Shown: positions 1 to 10,300 of the stretch, piece by piece
Position numbering within the stretch: position 1 is the stretch's first letter
How the letters are laid out: each line of letters opens with the position of its first letter
Source of the DNA: Ectobacillus sp042610425
GTDB lineage: Bacteria > Bacillota > Bacilli > Bacillales > Bacillaceae_G
Direction: 5' to 3'
Assembly: GCF_042610425.1 (NCBI RefSeq)
Contig: NZ_JBGJZM010000001.1
Location: 744,001 to 808,000, forward strand
DNA: 64,000 nucleotides
Translations under genes and position numbers: made by a program
Notes under the pieces: model-generated
Database searches by the model: none
Told to the model about the DNA's origin: nothing
The model's input: only the letters and a program-made list of their open reading frames with translations

Positions 1-84
1 GTGTTCCCTTTTTTAGAATAGAGCTCCAAACAGAAGAAGAGGCGCTGTTTTAGATGGGATCATTCAAGCAAATGGAGGTTCGTT

Positions 85-807
85 ATGAGTCAAGCAAAAT
101 ACAAACGTGTTGTGTTAAAGCTTAGCGGAGAAGCTTTAGCTGGAGAACGCGGTTTTGGAATAAATCCGTCCGTTATTATGTCTATTGCGAAACAAGTGAA
201 GGAAATTGTCGAGCTTGATGTCGAAGTGGCAGTTGTGGTTGGAGGCGGAAACATTTGGAGAGGTAAAGTGGGGAGTGAAATGGGTATGGACCGAGCAAGT
301 GCTGATTACATGGGCATGCTTGCAACGGTTATGAACTCCCTTGCTCTTCAAGATAGCCTTGAAAATATAGGCATTCAAACTCGTGTACAAACGTCTATTG
401 AAATGCGTCAAGTGGCTGAACCGTACATTAGACGAAAAGCCATTCGTCATTTGGAAAAGAAGCGAGTGGTAATTTTTGCAGCTGGTACAGGGAATCCGTA
501 TTTTTCCACAGATACGACTGCTGCGCTTCGTGCAGCAGAAATTGAAGCGGATGTTATTTTAATGGCGAAAAACAATGTGGACGGAGTATACAGTGCAGAC
601 CCAACAATTGATGCATCTGCAACGAAATACGATACGTTAACGTATTTAGACGTTTTAAAAGAAGGACTTGCTGTAATGGATTCTACTGCTTCCTCTTTAT
701 GCATGGATAATGATATTCCTTTAATCGTATTCTCGGTTATGGAAGAAGGAAACATTAAGCGTACTGTTCTTGGTGAAAATATTGGAACAATTGTTAGGGG
801 GAAATAA
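85..807 (+). CDS. pyrH: UMP kinase
   Basis: Phosphorylates UMP to UDP with ATP in the cytoplasm, the entry step to UTP/CTP. The 240-residue length is the usual one. It is an amino-acid-kinase fold: the nucleotide-binding segment KLSGEAL is at residues 12-18, GGGNIWRG at 53-60, and the late ATP-site region GTGNPYFSTDT is in the middle of the chain. The ATG follows an AATGGAGG Shine-Dalgarno. The stop overlaps one of the two possible frr start codons, so the two genes are co-transcribed. In bacilli tsf normally lies upstream; here only 84 non-coding bases are visible. PyrH of bacteria is usually feedback-controlled by UTP and GTP, which is family knowledge and not visible here. Confidence 0.97.
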   Translation: MSQAKYKRVVLKLSGEALAGERGFGINPSVIMSIAKQVKEIVELDVEVAVVVGGGNIWRGKVGSEMGMDRASADYMGMLATVMNSLALQDSLENIGIQTRVQTSIEMRQVAEPYIRRKAIRHLEKKRVVIFAAGTGNPYFSTDTTAALRAAEIEADVILMAKNNVDGVYSADPTIDASATKYDTLTYLDVLKEGLAVMDSTASSLCMDNDIPLIVFSVMEEGNIKRTVLGENIGTIVRGK

Positions 808-809
808 TG

Positions 810-1367
810 ATGGCACAACAAATCATTAACGCTGCAAAAGAAAAAATGAACAAAGCGATTTCTTCTTATTCACGTGAATTAGGTACTGTTCGTGCTGGAC
901 GTGCGAGTAGCTCATTGCTTGAAAATGTAACAGTTGACTACTATGGTGCACCAACACCTATTATTCAATTAGCAAATATTACAGTGCCTGAAGCACGGTT
1001 ACTTGTTATTCAACCTTATGATAAGTCTATAATGGGCGATATTGAAAAGGCGATTTTAAAGTCTGATTTAGGTTTAAATCCTTCAAATGATGGCACAATT
1101 ATTCGTATTTCGTTTCCTGCTTTAACTGAAGAACGTCGTCGTGAACTTGTAAAGGTTGTCAAAAAATATGCTGAAGAAGCAAAAGTGGCTGTGCGTAATG
1201 TACGCAGAGATGCAAACGATGACATGAAAAAGCTTGAAAAAAATGGTGAAATAACCGAAGATGAATTAAGAGGTCATACAGATACGATCCAAAAAGAAAC
1301 GGATAAGCATATTGCAAAAATCGATGAGATCTCAAAGAACAAAGAAAAAGAAATCCTTGAAGTTTAA
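810..1367 (+). CDS. frr: Ribosome recycling factor
   Basis: Splits post-termination ribosomes together with EF-G. 185 residues, matching the family. The signature regions SRELGTVRAGRAS near the N-terminus and VRNVRRDANDDMKKLEKNGEI near residue 130 are plain, and the highly charged helical ends fit the three-helix-bundle arm. Two adjacent ATG codons exist (807 and 810); the GGGGG ribosome-binding site inside the pyrH 3' end is better spaced for 810, but 807 (one residue longer, overlapping the pyrH TAA) cannot be excluded. A strong terminator follows directly. Confidence 0.97.
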   Translation: MAQQIINAAKEKMNKAISSYSRELGTVRAGRASSSLLENVTVDYYGAPTPIIQLANITVPEARLLVIQPYDKSIMGDIEKAILKSDLGLNPSNDGTIIRISFPALTEERRRELVKVVKKYAEEAKVAVRNVRRDANDDMKKLEKNGEITEDELRGHTDTIQKETDKHIAKIDEISKNKEKEILEV

Positions 1368-1381
1368 TGCGATGGACGCAC

Positions 1382-1407
1382 GGCCCTCTGTGTAAGGGGG
1401 CCTTTTT
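1382..1407 (+). terminator. Intrinsic terminator after frr
   Basis: Seven-pair GC-rich stem (1382-1388 with 1396-1402, one G-U pair), seven-base loop, then five T residues. It ends the pyrH-frr transcript before uppS. Confidence 0.8.
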
Positions 1408-1448
1408 ACACTTTTAAGGAATACCTGTGCTCGTGGAGGGTTTCAAAC

Positions 1449-2219
1449 ATGTTGAAGAAGTTATTCTTTCGAAAACAAAAGTCTGCATCGTTTGACCGGC
1501 TTGTACAAGAGGCTAAAAAGGGCTATATTCCCAAACATATCGCGATTATAATGGATGGAAATGGCCGATGGGCTAAACAACGAGCCTTGCCTCGTATAGC
1601 CGGACATCATGAGGGAATGAAAGTTGTTCGCAAAATTACAAAATTTGCGAGTGAAATCGGTGTAAACGTGTTAACGTTGTATGCATTTTCAACGGAAAAC
1701 TGGAAGAGACCGAAGCAGGAAGTTGAATTTATTATGAAGCTTCCCCAAGAATTTTTAGGTGCATTCTTGCCTGAACTTGTGGAAGAAAATGTTCAAGTTC
1801 GTGTGATGGGGAAACGTGATAGACTACCTGAACATACACGTAAGGCAGTTGAAAATGCAATAGAAGCAACGAAACAGAATACGGGCTTAATACTAAACTT
1901 TGCTTTGAACTACGGAAGCCGCGATGAAATGGTTTACGGTATACAAGAATTGGTTAGAGATAGTATTGAGGGAAAAGTAAACGTCGACGATATTACAGAA
2001 GAAGTATTCTCTGAGTATTTGATGACAAAAAGTCTACCAGACCCAGATTTGTTAATTCGCACAAGCGGCGAAGTACGTATTAGTAATTTTATGCTATGGC
2101 AAATCGCATATACAGAGTTATGGTTTTCTAATGTTTTTTGGCCGGATTTTACAGAAGAACACTTGCTAGAAGCTATTTTGGACTTCCAGAGGAGAGGAAG
2201 AAGATTTGGTGGCGTATAA
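1449..2219 (+). CDS. uppS: Undecaprenyl diphosphate synthase (cis-prenyltransferase)
   Basis: Condenses isopentenyl diphosphate units onto farnesyl diphosphate to make C55 undecaprenyl diphosphate, the lipid carrier for peptidoglycan and teichoic acid units. 256 residues. The catalytic aspartate is D36 within IMDGNGRWAK, the second conserved block is LYAFSTENWKRP, and the C-terminal block contains DLLIRTSGEVRISNF with the substrate-binding Arg and Ser residues. The ATG has a GGAGG site 11 bases upstream. It sits 17 bases ahead of cdsA, grouping lipid-carrier and phospholipid precursor enzymes with dxr. Confidence 0.96.
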   Translation: MLKKLFFRKQKSASFDRLVQEAKKGYIPKHIAIIMDGNGRWAKQRALPRIAGHHEGMKVVRKITKFASEIGVNVLTLYAFSTENWKRPKQEVEFIMKLPQEFLGAFLPELVEENVQVRVMGKRDRLPEHTRKAVENAIEATKQNTGLILNFALNYGSRDEMVYGIQELVRDSIEGKVNVDDITEEVFSEYLMTKSLPDPDLLIRTSGEVRISNFMLWQIAYTELWFSNVFWPDFTEEHLLEAILDFQRRGRRFGGV

Positions 2220-2236
2220 AAAGTGAGGTGTTGCTG

Positions 2237-3025
2237 GTGAAACAGCGCGTAATTACAGCGGTCATTGCTGCTGCATTATTTATTCCGATTGTCTTCTACG
2301 GTGGAATTTCTTTCACCGTTTTAGTATATTTTCTCGCCTATGTTGGGCTTTATGAACTTATACATATGAAGAAGCTTCCAATCTTTTTTATTCCAACTAT
2401 ACTAACGGTAGTATTGCTAAGCTTAATTCTCGTTCCAAGTAGTTCGGCTTTTTTGTTTGATACAATTGGACTATCCAAATTGGAGTTGACGTTTGTCATT
2501 GTAATGCTCCTTCTATCATATACTGTGCTATCAAAGAATACGTTTACGTTTGATGATGCAGCCTTTCTACTTTTTGCAACACTTTATATTGGAATGGGAT
2601 TTTATTATTTTCACCAAACAAGAATTGATGGACTACGCTATTTGTTCTACACATTGTTTGTTATTTGGGCGACAGATTCAGGTGCATATTTTATCGGACG
2701 AGCATTTGGTAAGCACAAACTCTGGCCTGATATTAGTCCAAATAAAACAGTTGAAGGTGCAATTGGAGGCATTTTTTGTGCTGTTATTGTAGGACTCGTA
2801 TATAATGTGTTTCAACAGGTAAATGAACATGTTATCTATTTAATTGCTGTCACTGTACTGGTATCGATTTTTGGACAAATTGGCGATCTAGTGGAATCTG
2901 CATTTAAACGTCATTATGGTGTAAAGGATTCTGGATATATATTACCCGGTCATGGGGGGATTTTAGATCGCTTAGATAGTCTATTATTCGTTTTGCCACT
3001 TTTACATTTTCTGCACTTTGTTTAA
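2237..3025 (+). CDS. cdsA: Phosphatidate cytidylyltransferase (CDP-diglyceride synthase)
   Basis: Makes CDP-diacylglycerol from phosphatidic acid and CTP in the cytoplasmic membrane. I place the start at GTG 2237, giving 262 residues beginning MKQRVITAV, because GAGGTG lies seven bases upstream; the frame is open further upstream but overlaps uppS. Most of the chain is hydrophobic membrane segments. The CTP_transf_1 signature is at the C-terminus: FKRHYGVKDSG followed by PGHGGILDRLDS, which holds the metal-binding acidic residues. Its product is the substrate of PgsA, encoded at 51.6 kb. Confidence 0.95.
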   Translation: MKQRVITAVIAAALFIPIVFYGGISFTVLVYFLAYVGLYELIHMKKLPIFFIPTILTVVLLSLILVPSSSAFLFDTIGLSKLELTFVIVMLLLSYTVLSKNTFTFDDAAFLLFATLYIGMGFYYFHQTRIDGLRYLFYTLFVIWATDSGAYFIGRAFGKHKLWPDISPNKTVEGAIGGIFCAVIVGLVYNVFQQVNEHVIYLIAVTVLVSIFGQIGDLVESAFKRHYGVKDSGYILPGHGGILDRLDSLLFVLPLLHFLHFV

Positions 3026-3039
3026 GGAGAGCGCAACCT

Positions 3040-4182
3040 ATGAAAAAAATAAGTCTTTTAGGAGCAAGCGGTTCGATAGGAACACAAACAATTGATGTCA
3101 TTCGAACGCATCCTGATCAATTCAAGCTTGTTGCCTTTTCGGTTGGTCAAAATATTGAGTTTGCAGCAAAAATGATTGCAGAATTTTCTCCGAATATTGT
3201 TTCAGTTGGGCGTAAAGATGACGCACAACGTTTGAAATTGTCTGCTAAAAACACAAAAATTGTATATGGAGCAGAAGGGCTTTTGGAAGTTGCTCTTGAT
3301 AAGGAAGCTGATGTTGTGCTAACTGCTGTAGTTGGGAGCGTTGGACTTCTTCCAACACTTCGAGCTATTGAAGCAAAGAAAACAATTGCCATTGCAAATA
3401 AAGAGACGCTTGTGACAGCTGGACATATTGTGACAGAATCTGCAAGAAAGAATGGAGTATCACTACTTCCAGTTGATAGTGAACATTCGGCAATTTTTCA
3501 ATGCTTGCAAGGGGAAAACCCGGAGAGAATTTCAAGATTAATTTTGACTGCTTCTGGAGGAAGCTTTCGGGATAAGACACGCGAGGACCTTGCTCACGTT
3601 ACAGTAGAAGATGCATTGAAACATCCTAATTGGTCGATGGGTTCGAAAGTAACGATAGATTCTGCTACAATGATGAATAAAGGCTTAGAAGTGATAGAAG
3701 CTTATTGGCTATTTCAAATTCCTTATGAACAAATTGATGTTGTTCTACATAAAGAAAGTATCATTCATTCCATGGTAGAATTTACAGATCGAAGCGTAAT
3801 GGCACAACTTGGTTCACCAGATATGAGAGTTCCAATTCAATATGCACTCACCCATCCAGATCGTTTAGCTCTGCCCGCAACAAAGCAGCTACATCTTTGG
3901 GAAATTGGGGAACTTCATTTTAGTAAAATGGATTTACAACGATTTAGGAGCTTAGGATTTGCCTTCGAAGCAGGAAAAACGGGTGGTAGTTTACCAACTG
4001 TTATGAATGCGGCCAATGAAATTGCTGTTGCTGCTTTTCTGCAAAAACGTATTAGCTTTTTAGCTATTGAAGATTTAGTTGAGAAAGCGATGCTTCGTCA
4101 CACAGTAGTTAAGCATCCAACCCTCGAAGAAATTCGGGAAATTGATCAGGCTACAAGAGTGTTTGTGATGGAACAAATTTAA
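3040..4182 (+). CDS. dxr: 1-deoxy-D-xylulose 5-phosphate reductoisomerase
   Basis: Second enzyme of the MEP isoprenoid pathway: converts DXP to MEP using NADPH and a divalent metal. 380 residues, normal length. The NADPH-binding loop GASGSIG is at residues 8-14. Metal/substrate residues are seen in PVDSEHSAIFQ and in the block SATMMNKGLEVIEA. AAGGAGAG lies 10 bases before the ATG. It follows cdsA by 14 bases and precedes rasP by 11, so it belongs to the uppS-cdsA-dxr-rasP-proS transcript. Confidence 0.97.
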   Translation: MKKISLLGASGSIGTQTIDVIRTHPDQFKLVAFSVGQNIEFAAKMIAEFSPNIVSVGRKDDAQRLKLSAKNTKIVYGAEGLLEVALDKEADVVLTAVVGSVGLLPTLRAIEAKKTIAIANKETLVTAGHIVTESARKNGVSLLPVDSEHSAIFQCLQGENPERISRLILTASGGSFRDKTREDLAHVTVEDALKHPNWSMGSKVTIDSATMMNKGLEVIEAYWLFQIPYEQIDVVLHKESIIHSMVEFTDRSVMAQLGSPDMRVPIQYALTHPDRLALPATKQLHLWEIGELHFSKMDLQRFRSLGFAFEAGKTGGSLPTVMNAANEIAVAAFLQKRISFLAIEDLVEKAMLRHTVVKHPTLEEIREIDQATRVFVMEQI

Positions 4183-4193
4183 AAAAGGTGGTT

Positions 4194-5456
4194 ATGGAAT
4201 TGAACACAGCGATTGCCTTTATTTTAGTCTTTGGTGCACTCGTCTTTTTCCATGAACTTGGTCATTTATATGTTGCAAAGCGATCTGGTATTTTGTGCCG
4301 TGAATTTGCAATTGGATTTGGGCCGAAGCTGTTTTCCTTTACGAAAAACGAAACGAAGTATACGATTCGTTTGCTTCCACTAGGAGGCTACGTTCGCATG
4401 GCTGGTGAAGATCAAGAAACAATGGATTTGAAGCCAGGTACTAAAGTTGCGCTCGTAATGAACGAAAAGGAACAAGTTACAAAAATCGTTATGGATAACT
4501 ACGAAAAGTATCCAAATGCCAGAGTGATTGAAGTGGAGCAAGCTGATTTAGAGCATGCTCTTACGATATCTGGGTATGAAGAATATGAATCAGAATTGCA
4601 AACATTCTCTGTTCACGAGAAAGCTTGTTATGTTTCAGCGGGAGAAGAGCTTCAAATTGCACCGTTTAATCGTCAGTTCACTTCTAAAACGCTAGGACAA
4701 CGTGCACTTACTATTTTTGCAGGTCCTGCAATGAACTTTATATTAGCATTTTTTTTATTTGTTATCATCGGGCTTGTTCAAGGTATTCCAGTAGATAAAC
4801 CGGTTATTGGCCAACTTGTACCAGATGGTGCGGGTCTTAGAGCTGGTTTGCAGCAAGGTGATGTTATTTCTACAATTAATGGAACACAAATGACGACTTG
4901 GGCCGATGTTACAACGATCATTCGTAAAAATCCGGCAACTGAGTTGACTATGAAGCTACAACGAAATCAACAACCTGTTACCATTAAGGTAACACCAACT
5001 GCTGAGAAGGAAGGAAACCAAGAAATTGGTAGACTAGGGGTGTATCCACCGGTTGAAAAGTCATTCCTTGGGAGTATACAGCTTGGTTTTGAACAAACAT
5101 ACAAGTGGACAAAGCTCATCTTCTTATCACTGGTACAGCTTGTAACTGGACAATTTTCTATCAACGCCTTATCGGGTCCTGTTGGTATTTATAACTTAAC
5201 AGGTAAGGTTGCTGAATCTGGTTTTATTAACTTACTTGGCTTAACAGCAGCTTTAAGTATTAATTTGGGGCTCTTTAATTTGTTGCCAATTCCTGCGTTG
5301 GATGGTGGTCGCCTTATGTTTTTCGTAGTGGAAGCACTACGCGGTAAACCAGTCGATCGACAAAAGGAAGGTTTGGTTACTTTTATTGGATTTGCACTCT
5401 TAATGCTTTTGATGCTTGTGGTTACTTGGAACGATATTAAAAAATTTTTTCTGTAA
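4194..5456 (+). CDS. rasP: RasP site-2 (intramembrane) zinc metalloprotease
   Basis: Cleaves membrane-embedded substrates such as anti-sigma factors after a first cut by another protease, and removes leftover signal peptides (family knowledge from B. subtilis RasP/YluC). Start at ATG 4194 gives 420 residues with an AAAAGGTGG site. The zinc motif HELGH is at residues 20-24 in the first transmembrane helix. A PDZ domain lies around residues 200-270 (GAGLRAGLQQGDVI), and the third metal ligand is in the C-terminal NLLPIPALDGG motif. Four hydrophobic segments are visible. Confidence 0.95.
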   Translation: MELNTAIAFILVFGALVFFHELGHLYVAKRSGILCREFAIGFGPKLFSFTKNETKYTIRLLPLGGYVRMAGEDQETMDLKPGTKVALVMNEKEQVTKIVMDNYEKYPNARVIEVEQADLEHALTISGYEEYESELQTFSVHEKACYVSAGEELQIAPFNRQFTSKTLGQRALTIFAGPAMNFILAFFLFVIIGLVQGIPVDKPVIGQLVPDGAGLRAGLQQGDVISTINGTQMTTWADVTTIIRKNPATELTMKLQRNQQPVTIKVTPTAEKEGNQEIGRLGVYPPVEKSFLGSIQLGFEQTYKWTKLIFLSLVQLVTGQFSINALSGPVGIYNLTGKVAESGFINLLGLTAALSINLGLFNLLPIPALDGGRLMFFVVEALRGKPVDRQKEGLVTFIGFALLMLLMLVVTWNDIKKFFL

Positions 5457-5513
5457 TGAATTAAGGGCCATGCATTTTGTTTGTACGGCTTACTAATAAC
5501 GAGGTGGTAACAA

Positions 5514-7211
5514 ATGAAACAGAGTTTAATGTTTAGTCCTACATTACGTGAAGTGCCAGCAGATGCAGATGTAAAAAGCCATCAGCTGCTACTGCGTGCT
5601 GGCTTTGTTCGTCAAAATGCCTCCGGTGTGTATAGCTTTTTGCCACTGGGATTGAAAGTGTTACATAAAGTAGAACAGATTATTCGTGAAGAAATGGAGC
5701 AAGCAGGAGCTCTTGAGCTTCTTATGCCAGCACTACAAGCGGCCGAACTTTGGCAAGAATCAGGCCGATGGTATTCATATGGACCTGAACTAATGCGCCT
5801 TAGAGACCGTAATGATCGTGAATTTGCGTTAGGTGCAACTCATGAGGAAACTATTACAGCTCTTCTACGGGATGAAGTGAAATCTTATAAGAAACTTCCA
5901 CTTACCTTGTATCAAATTCAAACGAAATTCCGTGATGAAAAGCGTCCGCGTTTCGGCTTGTTACGTGGAAGAGAGTTTTTAATGAAAGATGCGTATTCTT
6001 TTCATGCTTCTAAAGAAAGTTTGGATGAAGTCTATGCACGTATTTTTACAGCGTACAGTAATATTTTTCGACGCTGCGGGTTAAATTTCCGTGCCGTTAT
6101 TGCAGACTCTGGTGCAATGGGAGGCAAGGATACACATGAATTCATGGTACTTTCAGAAGTGGGCGAGGATACAATTGCCTATTCAAATGAATCAGATTAT
6201 GCGGCAAACATCGAGATGGCTCCTGTTGTTGTAACGTATGAACGTACGGGAGGACAACTACCACTTGAAAAAGTTGAAACACCAAATCAAAAAACAATCG
6301 CGCAGGTGTCTGAATATCTAAATATCGATGATAAACATTGCTTTAAGACACTCGTATTTAAAGTGGATGATAAGTTTGTGCTTGTTCTTGTTCGCGGGGA
6401 TCATGAAGTAAACGACGTAAAATTGAAGAATTTATACGGTGCTTCTGTTGTGGAATTAGCAGATGAACAAGATGTAAGAAAACTAATGAATTGTTCAGTT
6501 GGATCACTTGGACCAATTGGTGTACCGGAAGATGTTGATGTCGTTGCTGACTTCGCCATTGAAGCACTTGTAAATGGATGCTGCGGGGCAAATGAAGAAG
6601 GGATTCACTATATAAACGTTAATCCTGAACGAGATTTTTCTGTAACGCAATTTGCTGATATTCGTTTTATTCAAGAAGGAGATCCTTCTCCTGACGGTAA
6701 AGGAACGATTGTCTTTGCAAAAGGAATAGAAGTTGGACATGTGTTTAAGCTCGGAACTCGATACAGTGAGGCAATGAGCGCAACCTACTTAGATGAAACT
6801 GGAAGAGAGCAACCAATTATTATGGGATGCTATGGAATTGGGGTTTCTCGTACGGTTGCTGCCATAGCAGAGCAGTTTAATGATGAGCATGGTCTAAAAT
6901 GGCCCGTTGCTGTAGCTCCGTTTACGGTTCATATTATTCCAGCCAATGTAAAAGTCGATGAGCAACGTGAAAAAGCGGAAGAATTATATGATTCCTTACG
7001 AAATATTGGCTATGAAGTATTGCTAGATGATCGTAAAGAACGCGCTGGTGTAAAGTTTGCTGATGCTGACTTGTTTGGTATACCAGTCCGTGTAACCGTT
7101 GGTAAAAAAATTGGTGAAGGAATCGTAGAGGTAAAGTCTCGTCAAACAAACGAGTTGAATGAAATATCTCTTGAAGAACTTCCCACTTACATTGCATCTA
7201 TATTAAAATAA
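5514..7211 (+). CDS. proS: Prolyl-tRNA synthetase, bacterial (ProS) type with editing domain
   Basis: Charges tRNA-Pro. 565 residues, the length of the bacterial form carrying the YbaK-like editing insertion, which occupies roughly residues 225-410 and hydrolyses Ala-tRNA-Pro. Class II motif 2 is at TKFRDEKRPRFGLLR (residues 140-155) and motif 3 at GCYGIGVSRTVAAIAEQF (residues 440-457); the C-terminal anticodon-binding domain ends the chain. AACGAGGTGG precedes the ATG. No T-box leader is visible in the short gap from rasP, so it is probably read from the upstream operon. Confidence 0.96.
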   Translation: MKQSLMFSPTLREVPADADVKSHQLLLRAGFVRQNASGVYSFLPLGLKVLHKVEQIIREEMEQAGALELLMPALQAAELWQESGRWYSYGPELMRLRDRNDREFALGATHEETITALLRDEVKSYKKLPLTLYQIQTKFRDEKRPRFGLLRGREFLMKDAYSFHASKESLDEVYARIFTAYSNIFRRCGLNFRAVIADSGAMGGKDTHEFMVLSEVGEDTIAYSNESDYAANIEMAPVVVTYERTGGQLPLEKVETPNQKTIAQVSEYLNIDDKHCFKTLVFKVDDKFVLVLVRGDHEVNDVKLKNLYGASVVELADEQDVRKLMNCSVGSLGPIGVPEDVDVVADFAIEALVNGCCGANEEGIHYINVNPERDFSVTQFADIRFIQEGDPSPDGKGTIVFAKGIEVGHVFKLGTRYSEAMSATYLDETGREQPIIMGCYGIGVSRTVAAIAEQFNDEHGLKWPVAVAPFTVHIIPANVKVDEQREKAEELYDSLRNIGYEVLLDDRKERAGVKFADADLFGIPVRVTVGKKIGEGIVEVKSRQTNELNEISLEELPTYIASILK

Positions 7212-7218
7212 GGTTAGA

Positions 7219-7322
7219 CTGACCATATTAAATATGCACATTGAAGATTTCTTCATTTGCACCATGGTCAATTTTATGAGGTGACGCAAAAGGGAATGAT
7301 TTTTCCCCTTTTTCAGTCACCT
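7219..7322 (+). terminator. Paired hairpins between proS and polC
   Basis: First structure: 7219-7225 pairs with 7264-7270 and encloses a second imperfect stem. Second structure: 7279-7285 pairs with 7316-7322 around an inner A/G-C/T stem (about 7288-7295 with 7301-7310) that ends in a T-run. The second one reads as an intrinsic terminator of proS; the outer stem nested around it is unusual. Confidence 0.55.
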
Positions 7323-7396
7323 TCTTCTTTTATCGTGTACTAAGGATAGGAGATACAAAACACAGGTAGTCGCTGTGTTTGAAGGGAGGATACGTC

Positions 7397-10300
7397 TTGA
7401 CTATAGAAAAGGAACAGCAGGAACGTTTTCATATTTTGCTTGAGCAACTTGCGCTTCCTAGAACGTTAATTACAAATTATTTACAAGATGGTAGTCTACA
7501 AAAACTTAGTGTTGACAAGAAGCAGAAAAGTTGGTGTTTTTATTTTTCCTTCCCAAAGATTATTCCAGCGAATGTTTATGAGTTGCTAGAAAGACAGCTG
7601 ATTACTTCTTTTTCTCACATTGCTGATGTTTCATTTCAAATTGAAACAATTGATTCACAATACACAGAGCAAGATATTCAGGCATATTGGTCTGTCTGCA
7701 CAAATAAAATTTCTATCTCTCCCATGTTTGCATACTTACGTAATCAGACACCGACGATGCACGGAGTGAAGTTAGTTCTTACGGTAAAAAATGAATTAGA
7801 ATCAATGACAATTAAAAAAAATTTAACGAAGCCAATTTGTGATCAATATGAAAGCTTCGGTTTTCCTCGTTTTCAGTTGGAAACGAAAGTAGAGGAAAAT
7901 ATAGAAGAATTTCAGAAGTTTCAAGAAGAAAAGGAACAAGAGGATCGTAAAATTGTGAAGGAAGCAATTGAAGCGATGGATGAGGTTACGAAAAAAGGAT
8001 CAAGTGATGAAACTGATGACAATCAACCGCTTGTAATTGGACTTGTTATGAAACGTGAGGAAGAGATTACACCTCTTCACGAGATTCAAGAAGAAGAAAA
8101 ACGAAAAACAGTGCAAGGTTATGTATTTGATGTTGAAACAAAGGAACTTCGCAGTGGACGTACCTTGCTCACATTTAAAATAACGGATTATACAGATTCA
8201 ATCATAGTGAAAATGTTCTCACGTGATAAAGAAGATATTCCAGCATTTCAACGTATGAAAAAAGGAATGTGGGTAAGAGCTCGCGGTTCATTTCAAAATG
8301 ATACGTTCCTTCGTGATCTTGTCATGATGGCTCATGATGTAAATGAATTAAAGGCTCCTGTGCGAATGGACACGGCGCCAGAAAGCGAAAAACGGATTGA
8401 ACTTCACCTTCATACGCCAATGAGTCAAATGGACGCGGTTACTCCAGTTTCTGCACTAGTTAGCCAAGCAGGTAAATGGGGACATCCAGCCATTGCCGTA
8501 ACAGACCATGCCGTAGCTCAATCTTTTCCTGAAGCCTATTCAGCAGGGAAAAAGGCTGGTGTAAAGGTTATATATGGGGTTGAAGCAAACCTTGTTAATG
8601 ACGGTGTACCTATTGCGTATAATGAAGTGCATCGCGCTCTTGAGGGCGAAACGTATGTCGTATTTGACTTCGAAACAACTGGGCTTTCCGCTGTATATGA
8701 TACAATTATTGAACTTGCTGCTGTAAAGGTATACCAAGGGGAAGTCATAGATAGATTTGAGCGATTTGCGAATCCGCATCATCCCTTATCGGCAACAACG
8801 ATTGACCTAACAGGTATTACAGATGATATGGTAAAAGATGCACCAGATGTTGATGCGGTTTTACGTGATTTTGAGAAGTGGCGCGGTGATCACACATTAG
8901 TTGCTCATAATGCCCGATTTGATATGGGATTTCTGCAAGTTGGATCTAAACGCTATGGTTTAGAAAAACCCATGAATCCCGTAATTGATACATTAGAATT
9001 AGGACGATTTCTATTTCCTGAAATGAAAAATCATCGATTAAATACGTTGTGTAAAAAGCTAGACATTGAACTTCTTCAACATCACCGAGCAATTTACGAT
9101 GCTGAGGCTACAGGTTATATGCTAGCGAAAATGCTCAAGGAAGTCCTTGCAAAGGATATTTTGTACCATGATCAATTGAATGATGGCATGGGACAAGGAG
9201 ATTCTTACAAGCGAGGTCGACCTAATCACGTTACACTTCTGGCAACCACACAGGATGGATTAAAAAATTTATATAAACTTGTTTCTTTATCCCACTTAAA
9301 ATATTACTATCGTGTTCCTCGTATCCCGCGTTCTGTACTTAAAAAGTATCGGGAAGGTATTTTAGTTGGAACCGCATGTGATAAAGGGGAAGTATTTGAA
9401 GCTATGATGCAAAAGGCACCAGAAGAAGTAGAAGAACTTGCAGGGTTTTACGATTATATAGAAGTTATGCCTCCGTCCGTACTAAAGCATCTTATTGAGA
9501 TGGAGCTAGTACAAAATACGGGACAATTGCACACTATATTATCAAATTTGGTCACCCTTGGAAAAAAATTAAATAAACCTGTGGTTGCTACGGGAAATGT
9601 TCATTACTTGAATCCAGAGGATGCCATTTATCGGAAAATTTTAGTGAATTCTCAGGGCGGTGCAAATCCGCTTAATCGTCATAAGTTACCTGCTGTTCAT
9701 TTTCGCTCAACAAATGAAATGCTAGATGAATTTTCATTTCTAGGTGAAGATCTTGCCAAAGAAGTTGTCGTAACAAATACACATACGGTTGCTGATATGA
9801 TAGGTGAAGTGAAGCCAGTTAAGGACGAACTATATACCCCGCGTATCGAAGGGGCTGAAGAAGAAACGCGACAAATGAGCTATGAACGTGCGCGAAGTAT
9901 ATATGGTGAAGAGCTTCCAGAAATTGTGGAAGCACGTCTTGAGAAGGAATTGAAAAGTATTATTGGACATGGATTTGCTGTTATTTATCTCATTGCGCAT
10001 AAGCTTGTTAAAAAATCGCTTGATGATGGATATTTAGTAGGTTCACGGGGATCAGTAGGATCTTCTCTCGTTGCTACGATGATGGAAATTACAGAAGTGA
10101 ACGCACTGCCACCTCACTATGTATGTCCAAATTGTAAAAATTCCGAATTTTTCCATGATGGATCTGTTGGTTCAGGATTTGATTTACCGGATAAGGATTG
10201 TCCGAAATGCGGAACTACGTATAAAAAAGATGGTCATGATATTCCGTTTGAAACATTCTTAGGATTTAAAGGCGATAAAGTTCCAGATATTGATTTAAAT

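Noticed and set aside
5457..5513. T-box leader for proS
   Set aside because: Only 57 bases separate rasP and proS, with no Stem I, T-box sequence or terminator.
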